The position numbers and the translations under genes are program-made. Shown one piece after another: positions 12,289-26,495 of a DNA stretch of 64,000 bases. Positions within the stretch are counted from its first letter, which is position 1, and every line of letters starts with the position of its first letter. The stretch comes from Hydractinia symbiolongicarpus. Its lineage: Eukaryota > Cnidaria > Hydrozoa > Anthoathecata > Hydractiniidae. The stretch covers positions 30,977,001 through 31,041,000 of the forward strand of contig NC_079885.1 of NCBI RefSeq assembly GCF_029227915.1, in the 5' to 3' direction. Below the pieces are notes generated by a model. That model made no database searches and was not told the origin of the DNA. It worked only from the letters and a program-made list of their open reading frames with translations.

Positions 12289-15200
12289 TTCATTAAGCGT
12301 CTCATCAAAAATGAAAACATTTTTGAAAACTACAAGTCTCATGCGTTTTAGTGGTGAAAAAATATTTTAAAAAATCGTTCGGGAAATGAGTTTACTCCCT
12401 GGGTACTTTCTTTGCATACATTCGACTATACGGGCCAAGCCCGGGATTTACGGGAAATCGCGGGTTTTCGTTTGCCGGCGATTAAACCACTTTCATTAAG
12501 CGTCTCATCAAAAATGAAAACATTTCTGAAAACTACAAGTCTCATGCGTTTTAGTGGTGAAAAAATAATTTAAAAAATCGTTTTGGAAATGAGTTTACAC
12601 ACAGGGTACTTTCTTTGTATACATTCGACTATACAGGCCAAGCCCGGGATTTACGGGAAATCGCGGGTTTTCGTTTGCCGGCGATTAAACTTCTTTTATA
12701 CAGCGTCTCATCAAAAATGAAAACATTTTTGAGAACTACAAGTCTCATGCGTTGTAGTGGTGAAAAAATTACTTAAAAAATCGTTCGGAAAATGAGTTTA
12801 CTCCCTGGGTACTTTCTTTGTATACTTTTGACTATACGGGCCGAGTCCGGGGTTTACTGGAAATCGCGGTATTTCGTTTGCCGGCGATTAAACCTCTTTC
12901 ATTAAGCGTCTCATCAAAAATGAAAACATTTTTGAAAACTACAAGTCTTATGCGTTTTAGTGGTGAAAAAATAATTCAAAAATCGTTCGGGAAATAAGTT
13001 TACTCCCTGGGTACTTTCTTTGTATACTTTTGACTATACGGGCCGAGTCTGGGATTTACGGGAAAACGCGGATTTTCGTTTGAGGGCGATTAAACTTCTG
13101 TTATTCAGCATCTCATCAAAAATGAAAACATTTTTGAAAACTACAAGTCTCATGCGTTGTAGTGGTGAAAAAATAATTTAAAAAATCGTTCGGAAAATGA
13201 GTTTACTCCCTGGGTACCTTCTTTGTATACTTTTGACTATACGGGCCGAGTCCGGGGTTTACGGAAAATGGCGGGTTTTCGTTTGCCGGCAATTAAACTT
13301 CTTTTATTCAGCGTCTCATCAAAAATGAAAACATTTTTGAAAACTACAAGTCTTATGCGTTTTAGTGGTGAAAAAATAATTCAAAAATCGTTCGGATAAT
13401 AAGTTTACTCCCTGGGTACGTTCTTTGTATACTTTTGACTATACGGGCCGAGTCTGGGATTTACGGGAAAACGCGGATTTTCGTTTGAGGGCGATTAAAC
13501 TTCTGTTATTCAGCATCTCATCAAAAATGAAAACACTTTTGAAAACTACAAGTCTCATGCGTTGTAGTGGTGAAAAAATAATTTAAAAAATCGTTCGGAA
13601 AATGAGTTTACTCCCTGGGTACCTTCTTTGTATACTTTTGACTATACGGGCCGAGTCCGGGGTTTACGGAAAATGGCGGGTTTTCGTTTGCCGGCAATTA
13701 AACTTCTTTTATTCAGCGTCTCATCAAAAATGAAAACATTTTTGAAAACTACAAGTCTTATGCGTTTTAGTGGTGAAAAAATAATTCAAAAATCGTTCGG
13801 ATAATAAGTTTACTCCCTGGGTACTTTCTTTGTATACTTTTGACTATACGGGCCGAGTCCGGGATTTACGGGAAATCGCGGATTTTCGTTTGAGGGCGAT
13901 TAAACTTCTGTTATTCAGCGTCTCATCAAAAATGAAAACATTTTTGAAAACTACAAGTCTCATGCGTTTTAGTGGTGAAAAGATAATTTAAAAAATCGTT
14001 TTGGAAATGAGTTTACACACAGGGTACTTTCTTTGTATACATTCGACTATACAGGCCAAGCCCGGGATTTACGGGAAATCGCGGATTTTCGTTTGCCGGC
14101 GATTAAACCACTTTCATTAAGCGTCTCATCAAAAATGAAAACATTTTTAAAAACTACAAGTCTCATGCGTTTTAGTGGTGAAAAAATATTTTAAAAAATC
14201 GTTCGGGAAATGAGTTTACTCCCTGGGTACTTTCTTTGCATACATTCGACTATACGGGCCAAGCCCGGGATTTACGGGAAATCTCGGGTTTTCGTTTGCC
14301 GGCGATTAAACCACTTTCATTAAGCGTCTCATCAAAAATGAAAACATTTCTGAAAACTACAAGTCTCATGCGTTTTAGTGGTGAAAAAATAATTTAAAAA
14401 ATCGTTTTGGAAATGAGTTTACACACAGGGTACTTTCTTTGTATACATTCGACTATACAGGCCAAGCCCGGGATTTACGGGAAATCGCGGGTTTTCGTTT
14501 GCCGGCGATTAAACTTCTTTTATACAGCGTCTCATCAAAAATGAAAACATTTTTGAGAACTACAAGTCTCATGCGTTGTAGTGGTGAAAAAATTACTTAA
14601 AAAATCGTTCGGAAAATGAGTTTACTCCCTGGGTACTTTCTTTGTATACTTTTGACTATACGGGCCGAGTCCGGGGTTTACTGGAAATCGCGGTATTTCG
14701 TTTGCCGGCGATTAAACCTCTTTCATTAAGCGTCTCATCAAAAATGAAAACATTTTTGAAAATTACAAGTCTTATGCGTTTTAGTGGTGAAAAAATAATT
14801 CAAAAATCGTTCGGGAAATAAGTTTACTCCCTGGGTACTTTCTTTGTATACTTTTGACTATACGGGCCGAGTCTGGGATTTACGGGAAAACGCGGATTTT
14901 CGTTTGAGGGCGCTTAAACTTCTGTTATTCAGCGTCTCATCAAAAATGAAAACATTTTTGAAAACTACAAGTCTCATGCGTTGTAGTGGTGAAAAAATAA
15001 TTTAAAAAATCGTTCGGAAAATGAGTTTACTCCCTGGGTACCTTCTTTGTATACTTTTGACTATACGGGCCGACCCCAGGATTTACAGGAAATGGCGGGT
15101 TTTCGTTTGCCGGCGAATAAACTTCTTTTATTCAGCGTCTCATCAAAAATGAAAACATTTTTGAAAACTACAAGTCTCATGCGTTTTAGTGGTGAAAAGA

Positions 15201-15999
15201 TAATTTAAAAAATTGTTCGGGAAATGAGTTTACTCACAGGGTACTTTCTTTGTATACTTTTGACTATACGGGCCGAGTCTGGGATTTACGGCAAATCGCG
15301 GATTTTCGTTTGAGGGCGATTAAACTTCTGTTATTCAGCGTCTCATCAAAAATGAAAACATTTTTGAAAACTACAAGTCTCATGCGTTGTAGTGGTGAAA
15401 AAATAATTTAAAAAATCGTTCGGAAAATGAGTTTACTCCCTGGGTACTTTCTTTGTATACTTTTGACTATACGGGCCGAGTCCGGGGTTTACGGAAAATG
15501 GCGGGTTTTCGTTTGCCGGCAATTAAACTTCTTTTATTCAGCGTCTCATCAAAAATGAAAACATTTTTAAAAACTACAAGTCTCATGCGTTTTAGTGGAG
15601 AAAAGATAATTTAAAAAATCGTTTTGGAAATGAGTTTACACACAGGGTACTTTCTTTGTATACATTCGACTATACAGGCCAAGCCCGGGATTTACGGGAA
15701 ATCGCGGATTTTCGTTTGCCGGCCATTAAACCACTTTCATTAAGCGTCTCATCAAAAATGAAAACATTTTTGAAAACTACAAGTCTTATGCGTTTTAGTG
15801 GTGAAAAAATAATTCAAAAATCGTTCGGGAAATGAGTTTACTCCCTGGGTACTTTCTTTGTATACTTTTGACTATACGGGCCGTGTCTGGGATTTACGGG
15901 AAGTCCCGGGTTTTCGTTTGAGGGCGATTAAACTTCTTTTATTCAGCGTCTCATCAAAAATGAAAACATTTTTGAAAACTACAAGTCTCATGCGTTGTA

Positions 16000-16040
16000 G
16001 TGAGGAAAAAATGGAATAGTGGAAATGAGTTTACACCCTG
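16000..16040 (+). repeat. short monomer variant with 10-bp net deletion
   Basis: The usual AT-rich monomer end is replaced by AAAAAATGGAATAGTGG, making the monomer 10 bp shorter. The same variant recurs near 24257, 40551, 43584, 45806, 58260 and 63526. It is a useful tracer of duplicated blocks and accounts for most of the deviation of block lengths from exact multiples of 203. The copy here and at 24257 has GTGAGG upstream; the later ones have GTGGTG. Confidence 0.9.
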
Positions 16041-17039
16041 GGTACTTTCTTTGTATACTTTTGACTATACGGGCCGAGTCCGGGGTTTACGGAAAATGGC
16101 GGGTTTTCGTTTGCCGGCAATTAAACTTCTTTTATTCAGCGTCTCATCAAAAATGAAAACATTTTTGAAAACTACAAGTCTTATGCGTTTTAGTGGTGAA
16201 AAAATAATTCAAAAATCGTTCGGATAATAAGTTTACTCCCTGGGTACTTTCTTTGTATACTTTTGACTATACGGGCCGAGTCCGGGATTTACGGGAAATC
16301 GCGGATTTTCGTTTGAGGGCGATTAAACTTCTGTTATTCAGCGTCTCATCAAAAATGAAAACATTTTTGAAAACTACAAGTCTCATGCGTTTTAGTGGTG
16401 AAAAGATAATTTAAAAAATCGTTTTGGAAATGAGTTTACACACAGGGTACTTTCTTTGTATACATTCGACTATACAGGCCAAGCCCGGGATTTACGGGAA
16501 ATCGCGGATTTTCGTTTGCCGGCGATTAAACCACTTTCATTAAGCGTCTCATCAAAAATGAAAACATTTTTAAAAACTACAAGTCTCATGCGTTTTAGTG
16601 GTGAAAAAATATTTTAAAAAATCGTTCGGGAAATGAGTTTACTCCCTGGGTACTTTCTTTGCATACATTCGACTATACGGGCCAAGCCCGGGATTTACGG
16701 GAAATCTCGGGTTTTCGTTTGCCGGCGATTAAACCACTTTCATTAAGCGTCTCATCAAAAATGAAAACATTTCTGAAAACTACAAGTCTCATGCGTTTTA
16801 GTGGTGAAAAAATAATTTAAAAAATCGTTTTGGAAATGAGTTTACACACAGGGTACTTTCTTTGTATACATTCGACTATACAGGCCAAGCCCGGGATTTA
16901 CGGGAAATCGCGGGTTTTCGTTTGCCGGCGATTAAACTTCTTTTATACAGCGTCTCATCAAAAATGAAAACATTTTTGAGAACTACAAGTCTCATGCGTT
17001 GTAGTGGTGAAAAAATTACTTAAAAAATCGTTCGGAAAA

Positions 17040-17182
17040 TGAGTTTACTCCCTGGGTACTTTCTTTGTATACTTTTGACTATACGGGCCGAGTCCGGGGT
17101 TTACTGGAAATGAAAACATTTTTGAAAACTACAAGTCTCATGCGTTTTAGTGGAGAAAAGATAATTTAAAAAATCGTTTTGG
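17040..17182 (+). repeat. monomer with 57-bp internal deletion
   Basis: The sequence passes from TACTGGAAAT straight into GAAAACATTT at about 17111. The full-length equivalent at about 14683 has 57 more bases between these points, including the GCCGGC core and the left half of the AT dyad. AAAT is present at both ends of the lost segment, so a microhomology or slippage deletion fits. I noticed no second copy of this junction in the window, so it is probably recent. Confidence 0.85.
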
Positions 17183-18986
17183 AAATGAGTTTACACACAG
17201 GGTACTTTCTTTGTATACATTCGACTATACAGGCCAAGCCCGGGATTTACGGGAAATCGCGGATTTTCGTTTGCCGGCGATTAAACCACTTTCATTAAGC
17301 GTCTCATCAAAAATGAAAACATTTTTGAAAACTACAAGTCTTATGCGTTTTAGTGGTGAAAAAATAATTCAAAAATCGTTCGGGAAATAAGTTTACTCCC
17401 TGGGTACTTTCTTTGTATACTTTTGACTATACGGGCCGAGTCTGGGATTTACGGGAAAACGCGGATTTTCGTTTGAGGGCGATTAAACTTCTGTTATTCA
17501 GCGTCTCATCAAAAATGAAAACATTTTTGAAAACTACAAGTCTCATGCGTTGTAGTGGTGAAAAAATAATTTAAAAAATCGTTCGGAAAATGAGTTTACT
17601 CCCTGGGTACCTTCTTTGTATACTTTTGACTATACGGGCCGACCCCAGGATTTACAGGAAATGGCGGGTTTTCGTTTGCCGGCGAATAAACTTCTTTTAT
17701 TCAGCGTCTCATCAAAAATGAAAACATTTTTGAAAACTACAAGTCTCATGCGTTTTAGTGGTGAAAAGATAATTTAAAAAATTGTTCGGGAAATGAGTTT
17801 ACTCACAGGGTACTTTCTTTGTATACTTTTGACTATACGGGCCGAGTCTGGGATTTACGGCAAATCGCGGATTTTCGTTTGAGGGCGATTAAACTTCTGT
17901 TATTCAGCGTCTCATCAAAAATGAAAACATTTTTGAAAACTACAAGTCTCATGCGTTGTAGTGGTGAAAAAATAATTTAAAAAATCGTTCGGAAAATGAG
18001 TTTACTCCCTGGGTACTTTCTTTGTATACTTTTGACTATACGGGCCGAGTCCGGGGTTTACGGAAAATGGCGGGTTTTCGTTTGCCGGCAATTAAACTTC
18101 TTTTATTCAGCGTCTCATCAAAAATGAAAACATTTTTGAAAACTACAAGTCTCATGCGTTTTAGTGGAGAAAAGATAATTTAAAAAATCGTTTTGGAAAT
18201 GAGTTTACTCACAGGGTACTTTCTTTGTATACTTTTGACTATACGGGCCGAGTCTGGGATTTACGGCAAATCGCGGATTTTCGTTTGAGGGCGATTAAAC
18301 TTCTGTTATTCAGCGTCTCATCAAAAATGAAAACATTTTTGAAAACTACAAGTCTCATGCGTTGTAGTGGTGAAAAAATAATTTAAAAAATCGTTCGGAA
18401 AATGAGTTTACTCCCTGGGTACTTTCTTTGTATACTTTTGACTATACGGGCCGAGTCCGGGGTTTACGGAAAATGGCGGGTTTTCGTTTGCCGGCAATTA
18501 AACTTCTTTTATTCAGCGTCTCATCAAAAATGAAAACATTTTTGAAAACTACAAGTCTCATGCGTTTTAGTGGAGAAAAGATAATTTAAAAAATCGTTTT
18601 GGAAATGAGTTTACACACAGGGTACTTTCTTTGTATACATTCGACTATACAGGCCAAGCCCGGGATTTACGGGAAATCGCGGTATTTCGTTTGCCGGCGA
18701 TTAAACCTCTTTCATTAAGCGTCTCATCAAAAATGAAAACATTTTTGAAAATTACAAGTCTTATGCGTTTTAGTGGTGAAAAAATAATTCAAAAATCGTT
18801 CGGGAAATAAGTTTACTCCCTGGGTACTTTCTTTGTATACTTTTGACTATACGGGCCGAGTCTGGGATTTACGGGAAAACGCGGATTTTCGTTTGAGGGC
18901 GATTAAACTTCTGTTATTCAGCATCTCATCAAAAATGAAAACATTTTTGAAAACTACAAGTCTCATGCGTTGTAGTGGTGAAAAAA

Positions 18987-20404
18987 TAATTTAAAAAATC
19001 GTTCGGAAAATGAGTTTACTCCCTGGGTACCTTCTTTGTATACTTTTGACTATACGGGCCGAGTCCGGGGTTTACGGAAAATGGCGGGTTTTCGTTTGCC
19101 GGCAATTAAACTTCTTTTATTCAGCGTCTCATCAAAAATGAAAACATTTTTGAAAACTACAAGTCTTATGCGTTTTAGTGGTGAAAAAATAATTCAAAAA
19201 TTGTTCGGGAAATGAGTTTACTCACAGGGTACTTTCTTTGTATACTTTTGACTATACGGGCCGAGTCTGGGATTTACGGGAAATCGCGGATTTTCGTTTG
19301 AGGGCGATTAAACTTCTGTTATTCAGCGTCTCATCAAAAATGAAAACATTTTTGAAAACTACAAGTCTCATGCGTTGTAGTGGTGAAAAAATAATTTAAA
19401 AAATCGTTCGGAAAATGAGTTTACTCCCTGGGTACTTTCTTTGTATACTTTTGACTATACGGGCCGAGTCCGGGGTTTACGGAAAATGGCGGGTTTTCGT
19501 TTGCCGGCAATTAAACTTCTTTTATTCAGCGTCTCATCAAAAATGAAAACATTTTTGAAAACTACAAGTCTCATGCGTTTTAGTGGAGAAAAGATAATTT
19601 AAAAAATCGTTTTGGAAATGAGTTTACACACAGGGTACTTTCTTTGTATACATTCGACTATACAGGCCAAGCCCGGGATTTACGGGAAATCGCGGATTTT
19701 CGTTTGCCGGCGATTAAACCACTTTCATTAAGCGTCTCATCAAAAATGAAAACATTTTTGAAAACTACAAGTCTTATGCAATTTAGTGGTGAAAAAATAA
19801 TTCAAAAATCGTTCGGGAAATAAGTTTACTCCCTGGGTACTTTCTTTGTATACTTTTGACTATACGGGCCGAGTCTGGGATTTACGGGAAAACGCGGATT
19901 TTCGTTTGAGGGCGATTAAACTTCTGTTATTCAGCATCTCATCAAAAATGAAAACATTTTTGAAAACTACAAGTCTCATGCGTTGTAGTGGTGAAAAAAT
20001 AATTTAAAAAATCGTTCGGAAAATGAGTTTACTCCCTGGGTACCTTCTTTGTATACTTTTGACTATACGGGCCGAGTCCGGGGTTTACGGAAAATGGCGG
20101 GTTTTCGTTTGCCGGCAATTAAACTTCTTTTATTCAGCGTCTCATCAAAAATGAAAACATTTTTGAAAACTACAAGTCTTATGCGTTTTAGTGGTGAAAA
20201 AATAATTCAAAAATCGTTCGGATAATAAGTTTACTCCCTGGGTACTTTCTTTGTATACTTTTGACTATACGGGCCGAGTCCGGGATTTACGGGAAATCGC
20301 GGATTTTCGTTTGAGGGCGATTAAACTTCTGTTATTCAGCGTCTCATCAAAAATGAAAACATTTTTGAAAACTACAAGTCTCATGCGTTTTAGTGGTGAA
20401 AAGA
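18987..20404 (+). repeat. 7-monomer tandem duplication, copy 1
   Basis: A 1,418-bp unit repeated at once. Anchors at constant offset are TTGTTCGGG (19201 and 20619) and the rare TTATGCAATTTAG (about 19775 and 21193). The left edge lies in the AT-rich monomer end, where GTTGTAGTGG changes against GTTTTAGTGG. The edges are certain to about 20 bp. Confidence 0.88.
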
Positions 20405-21822
20405 TAATTTAAAAAATCGTTCGGAAAATGAGTTTACTCCCTGGGTACCTTCTTTGTATACTTTTGACTATACGGGCCGAGTCCGGGGTTTACGGAAAAT
20501 GGCGGGTTTTCGTTTGCCGGCAATTAAACTTCTTTTATTCAGCGTCTCATCAAAAATGAAAACATTTTTGAAAACTACAAGTCTTATGCGTTTTAGTGGT
20601 GAAAAAATAATTCAAAAATTGTTCGGGAAATGAGTTTACTCACAGGGTACTTTCTTTGTATACTTTTGACTATACGGGCCGAGTCTGGGATTTACGGGAA
20701 ATCGCGGATTTTCGTTTGAGGGCGATTAAACTTCTGTTATTCAGCGTCTCATCAAAAATGAAAACATTTTTGAAAACTACAAGTCTCATGCGTTGTAGTG
20801 GTGAAAAAATAATTTAAAAAATCGTTCGGAAAATGAGTTTACTCCCTGGGTACTTTCTTTGTATACTTTTGACTATACGGGCCGAGTCCGGGGTTTACGG
20901 AAAATGGCGGGTTTTCGTTTGCCGGCAATTAAACTTCTTTTATTCAGCGTCTCATCAAAAATGAAAACATTTTTGAAAACTACAAGTCTCATGCGTTTTA
21001 GTGGAGAAAAGATAATTTAAAAAATCGTTTTGGAAATGAGTTTACACACAGGGTACTTTCTTTGTATACATTCGACTATACAGGCCAAGCCCGGGATTTA
21101 CGGGAAATCGCGGATTTTCGTTTGCCGGCGATTAAACCACTTTCATTAAGCGTCTCATCAAAAATGAAAACATTTTTGAAAACTACAAGTCTTATGCAAT
21201 TTAGTGGTGAAAAAATAATTCAAAAATCGTTCGGGAAATAAGTTTACTCCCTGGGTACTTTCTTTGTATACTTTTGACTATACGGGCCGAGTCTGGGATT
21301 TACGGGAAAACGCGGATTTTCGTTTGAGGGCGATTAAACTTCTGTTATTCAGCATCTCATCAAAAATGAAAACATTTTTGAAAACTACAAGTCTCATGCG
21401 TTGTAGTGGTGAAAAAATAATTTAAAAAATCGTTCGGAAAATGAGTTTACTCCCTGGGTACCTTCTTTGTATACTTTTGACTATACGGGCCGAGTCCGGG
21501 GTTTACGGAAAATGGCGGGTTTTCGTTTGCCGGCAATTAAACTTCTTTTATTCAGCGTCTCATCAAAAATGAAAACATTTTTGAAAACTACAAGTCTTAT
21601 GCGTTTTAGTGGTGAAAAAATAATTCAAAAATCGTTCGGATAATAAGTTTACTCCCTGGGTACTTTCTTTGTATACTTTTGACTATACGGGCCGAGTCCG
21701 GGATTTACGGGAAATCGCGGATTTTCGTTTGAGGGCGATTAAACTTCTGTTATTCAGCGTCTCATCAAAAATGAAAACATTTTTGAAAACTACAAGTCTC
21801 ATGCGTTTTAGTGGTGAAAAGA
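20405..21822 (+). repeat. 7-monomer tandem duplication, copy 2
   Basis: Second copy of the 1,418-bp unit, nearly identical to the first. It ends in GAAAAGATAATTT, the same sequence that precedes its own start, as expected after unequal exchange between monomers. Confidence 0.88.
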
Positions 21823-24800
21823 TAATTTAAAAAATCGTTTTGGAAATGAGTTTACACACAGGGTACTTTCTTTGTATACATTCGACTATACAGGCCAAGC
21901 CCGGGATTTACGGGAAATCGCGGATTTTCGTTTGCCGGCGATTAAACCACTTTCATTAAGCGTCTCATCAAAAATGAAAACATTTTTAAAAACTACAAGT
22001 CTCATGCGTCTTAGTGGTGAAAAAATATTTTAAAAAATCGTTCGGGAAATGAGTTTACTCCCTGGGTACTTTCTTTGCATACATTCGACTATACGGGCCA
22101 AACCCGGGATTTACGGGAAATCTCGGGTTTTCGTTTGCCGGCGATTAAACCACTTTCATTAAGCGTCTCATCAAAAATGAAAACATTTCTGAAAACTACA
22201 AGTCTCATGCGTTTTAGTGGTGAAAAAATAATTTAAAAAATCGTTTTGGAAATGAGTTTACACACAGGGTACTTTCTTTGTATACATTCGACTATACAGG
22301 CCAAGCCCGGGATTTACGGGAAATCGCGGGTTTTCGTTTGCCGGCGATTAAACTTCTTTTATACAGCGTCTCATCAAAAATGAAAACATTTTTGAGAACT
22401 ACAAGTCTCATGCGTTGTAGTGGTGAAAAAATTACTTAAAAAATCGTTCGGAAAATGAGTTTACTCCCTGGGTACTTTCTTTGTATACTTTTGACTATAC
22501 GGGCCGAGTCCGGGGTTTACTGGAAATCGCGGTATTTCGTTTGCCGGCGATTAAACCTCTTTCATTAAGCGTCTCATCAAAAATGAAAACATTTTTGAAA
22601 ATTACAAGTCTTATGCGTTTTAGTGGTGAAAAAATAATTCAAAAATCGTTCGGGAAATAAGTTTACTCCCTGGGTACTTTCTTTGTATACTTTTGACTAT
22701 ACGGGCCGAGTCTGGGATTTACGGGAAAACGCGGATTTTCGTTTGAGGGCGATTAAACTTCTGTTATTCAGCGTCTCATCAAAAATGAAAACATTTTTGA
22801 AAACTACAAGTCTCATGCGTTGTAGTGGTGAAAAAATAATTTAAAAAATCGTTCGGAAAATGAGTTTACTCCCTGGGTACCTTCTTTGTATACTTTTGAC
22901 TATACGGGCCGACCCCAGGATTTACAGGAAATGGCGGGTTTTCGTTTGCCGGCGAATAAACTTCTTTTATTCAGCGTCTCATCAAAAATGAAAACATTTT
23001 TGAAAACTACAAGTCTCATGCGTTTTAGTGGTGAAAAGATAATTTAAAAAATTGTTCGGGAAATGAGTTTACTCACAGGGTACTTTCTTTGTATACTTTT
23101 GACTATACGGGCCGAGTCTGGGATTTACGGCAAATCGCGGATTTTCGTTTGAGGGCGATTAAACTTCTGTTATTCAGCGTCTCATCAAAAATGAAAACAT
23201 TTTTGAAAACTACAAGTCTCATGCGTTGTAGTGGTGAAAAAATAATTTAAAAAATCGTTCGGAAAATGAGTTTACTCCCTGGGTACCTTCTTTGTATACT
23301 TTTGACTATACGGGCCGACCCCAGGATTTACAGGAAATGGCGGGTTTTCGTTTGCCGGCGAATAAACTTCTTTTATTCAGCGTCTCATCAAAAATGAAAA
23401 CATTTTTGAAAACTACAAGTCTCATGCGTTTTAGTGGTGAAAAGATAATTTAAAAAATTGTTCGGGAAATGAGTTTACTCACAGGGTACTTTCTTTGTAT
23501 ACTTTTGACTATACGGGCCGAGTCTGGGATTTACGGCAAATCGCGGATTTTCGTTTGAGGGCGATTAAACTTCTGTTATTCAGCGTCTCATCAAAAATGA
23601 AAACATTTTTGAAAACTACAAGTCTCATGCGTTGTAGTGGTGAAAAAATAATTTAAAAAATTGTTCGGAAAATGAGTTTACTCCCTGGGTACTTTCTTTG
23701 TATACTTTTGACTATACGGGCCGAGTCCGGGGTTTACGGAAAATGGCGGGTTTTCGTTTGCCGGCAATTAAACTTCTTTTATTCAGCGTCTCATCAAAAA
23801 TGAAAACATTTTTGAAAACTACAAGTCTCATGCGTTTTAGTGGAGAAAAGATAATTTAAAAAATCGTTTTGGAAATGAGTTTACACACAGGGTACTTTCT
23901 TTGTATACATTCGACTATACAGGCCAAGCCCGGGATTTACGGGAAATCGCGGATTTTCGTTTGCCGGCCATTAAACCACTTTCATTAAGCGTCTCATCAA
24001 AAATGAAAACATTTCTGAAAACTACAAGTCTCATGCGTTTTAGTGGTGAAAAAATAATTTAAAAAATCGTTCGGGAAATGAGTTTACTCCCTGGGTACTT
24101 TCTTTGTATACTTTTGACTATACGGGCCGAGTCCGGGATTTACGGGAAGTCCCGGGTTTTCGTTTGAGGGCGATTAAACTTCTTTTATTCAGCGTCTCAT
24201 CAAAAATGAAAACATTTTTGAAAACTACAAGTCTCATGCGTTGTAGTGAGGAAAAAATGGAATAGTGGAAATGAGTTTACACCCTGGGTACTTTCTTTGT
24301 ATACTTTTGACTATACGGGCCGACCCCAGGATTTACAGAAAATGGCGGGTTTTCGTTTGCCGGCGAATAATCTTCTTTTATTCAGCGTCTCATCAAAAAT
24401 GAAAACATTTTTGAAAACTACAAGTCTCATGCGTTTTAGTGGTGAAAAGATAATTTAAAAAATCGTTCGGGAAATGAGTTTACTCACAGGGTACTTTCTT
24501 TGTATACATTCGACTATACAGGCCAAGCCCGGGATTTACGGGAATTCGCGGGTTTTTGTTTGCCGGCGATTAAACCACTTTCATTAAGCGTTTCATCAAA
24601 AATGAAAACATTTCTGAAAACTACAAGTCTCATGCGTTTAGTAGTAAAAAAATAATATAAAAAATCGTTCGGGAAATGAGTTTACTCCCTGGGTACTTTC
24701 TTTGTATACATTCGACTATACGGGCCAAGCCCGGGATTTACGGGAAATCGCGGGTTTTCGTTTGCCGGCGATTAAACCTCTTTCATTAAGCGTCTCATCA

Positions 24801-26495
24801 AAAATGAAAACATTTCTGAAAACTACAAGTCTCATGCGTTTTAGTGGTGAAAAAATAATTTAAGAAATCGTTCTGGAAATGAGTTTACTCACAGGGTACT
24901 TTCTTTGTATACATTCGACTATACGGGCCAAGCCCGGGATTTACGGGAAATTGCGGGTTTTCGTTTGCCGGCGATTAAACTTCTTTCATTAAGCGTCTCA
25001 TCAAAAATGAAAACATTTTTGAAAACTACAAGTCTCATGCGTTTTAGTGGTGAAAAAAAAATTTAAAAAATCGTTCGGGAAATGAGTTTACTCCCTGGGT
25101 AATTTGTTTGTATACATTTGACTATACGGGCCAAGCCCGGGATTTACGGGAAATCGCGGGATTTCGTTTGAGGGCGATTAAACTTCTTTTATTCAGCGCC
25201 TCATCAAAAATGAAAACATTTTTGAAAACTACAAGTCTCATGCGTTTAGTGGAAAAAAAATAATATAAAAAATCGTTCGGGAAATGAGTTTACTCACAGG
25301 GTACTTTCTTTGTATACATTCGACTATACGGGCCAAGCCCGGGATTTACGGGAAATCGCGGGTTTTCGTTTGCCGACGATTAAACCTCTTTCATTAAGCG
25401 TCTCATCAAAAATAAATTCATTTTTGAAAACTACAAGTCTCATGCGTTTTAGTGGTGAAAAGATAATTTAAAAAATTGTTCGGGAAATGAGTTTACTCAC
25501 AGGGTACTTTCTTTGTATACTTTTGACTATACGGGCCGAGTCTGGGATTTACGGCAAATCGCGGATTTTCGTTTGAGGGCGATTAAACTTCTGTTATTCA
25601 GCGTCTCATCAAAAATGAAAACATTTTTGAAAACTACAAGTCTCATGCGTTGTAGTGGTGAAAAAATAATTTAAAAAATCGTTCGGAAAATGAGTTTACT
25701 CCCTGGGTACTTTCTTTGTATACTTTTGACTATACGGGCCGAGTCCGGGGTTTACGGAAAATGGCGGGTTTTCGTTTGCCGGCAATTAAACTTCTTTTAT
25801 TCAGCGTCTCATCAAAAATGAAAACATTTTTGAAAACTACAAGTCTCATGCGTTTTAGTGGAGAAAAGATAATTTAAAAAATCGTTTTGGAAATGAGTTT
25901 ACACACAGGGTACTTTCTTTGTATACATTCGACTATACAGGCCAAGCCCGGGATTTACGGGAAATCGCGGATTTTCGTTTGCCGGCGATTAAACCACTTT
26001 CATTAAGCGTCTCATCAAAAATGAAAACATTTTTGAAAACTACAAGTCTCATGCGTTTTAGTGGTAAAAATATAATTTAAAAAATCGTTCGGGAAATGAG
26101 TTTACTCCCTGGGTACTTTCTTTGTATACTTTTGACTATACGGGCCGAGTCCGGGATTTACGGGAAATCGCGGATTTTCGTTTGCCGGCGATTAAACTTC
26201 TTTTATTCAGGGTCCCATCAAATATGAAAACATTTTTGAAAACTACAAGTCTCATGCGTTTAGTGGTAAAAAAATAATATAAAAAATTGTTCGGGAAATG
26301 AGTTTACTCCCTGGGTACTTTCTTTGTATACATTCGACTATACGGGCCAAGCTCGGGATTTACGGGAAATCGCGGGTTTTCGTTTGCCGGCGATTAAACC
26401 TCTTTCATTAAGCGTCTCATCAAAAATAAAAACATTTTTGAAAACTACAAGTCTCATGCGTTTTAGTGGTGAAAAAATAATTTAAAAAATCGTTC
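21823..26495 (+). repeat. 203-bp satellite array, mixed forms
   Basis: Forward monomers only. The variant GGGCCGACCCCAGG occurs at about 22909 and 23314, marking a two-monomer (about 405 bp) tandem duplication spanning roughly 22.85-23.66 kb. From about 24460 the block becomes mainly A-form, with further variants such as GCGTTTAGT (one or two bases shorter) and GGGTAATTTG near 25099. No non-satellite sequence is seen. Confidence 0.9.

Larger units (their letters stand above)
12289..18986 (+). repeat. 203-bp satellite array, B-rich, with ragged higher-order repeats
   Basis: Forward monomers with many B-form and recombinant types (GAGGGCGATTAAAC, ATTCAAAAATCG, TACTGGAAATCG). The rare variant TTTGCATAC recurs at 12414, 14238 and 16661, spaced 1,824 and 2,423 bp apart, which marks diverged multi-monomer units of about 9 and 12 monomers. 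A roughly 405-bp two-monomer duplication is visible around 13.0-13.8 kb (GGGTACCTTC at about 13213 and 13618). I see nothing other than satellite in it. Confidence 0.9.
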
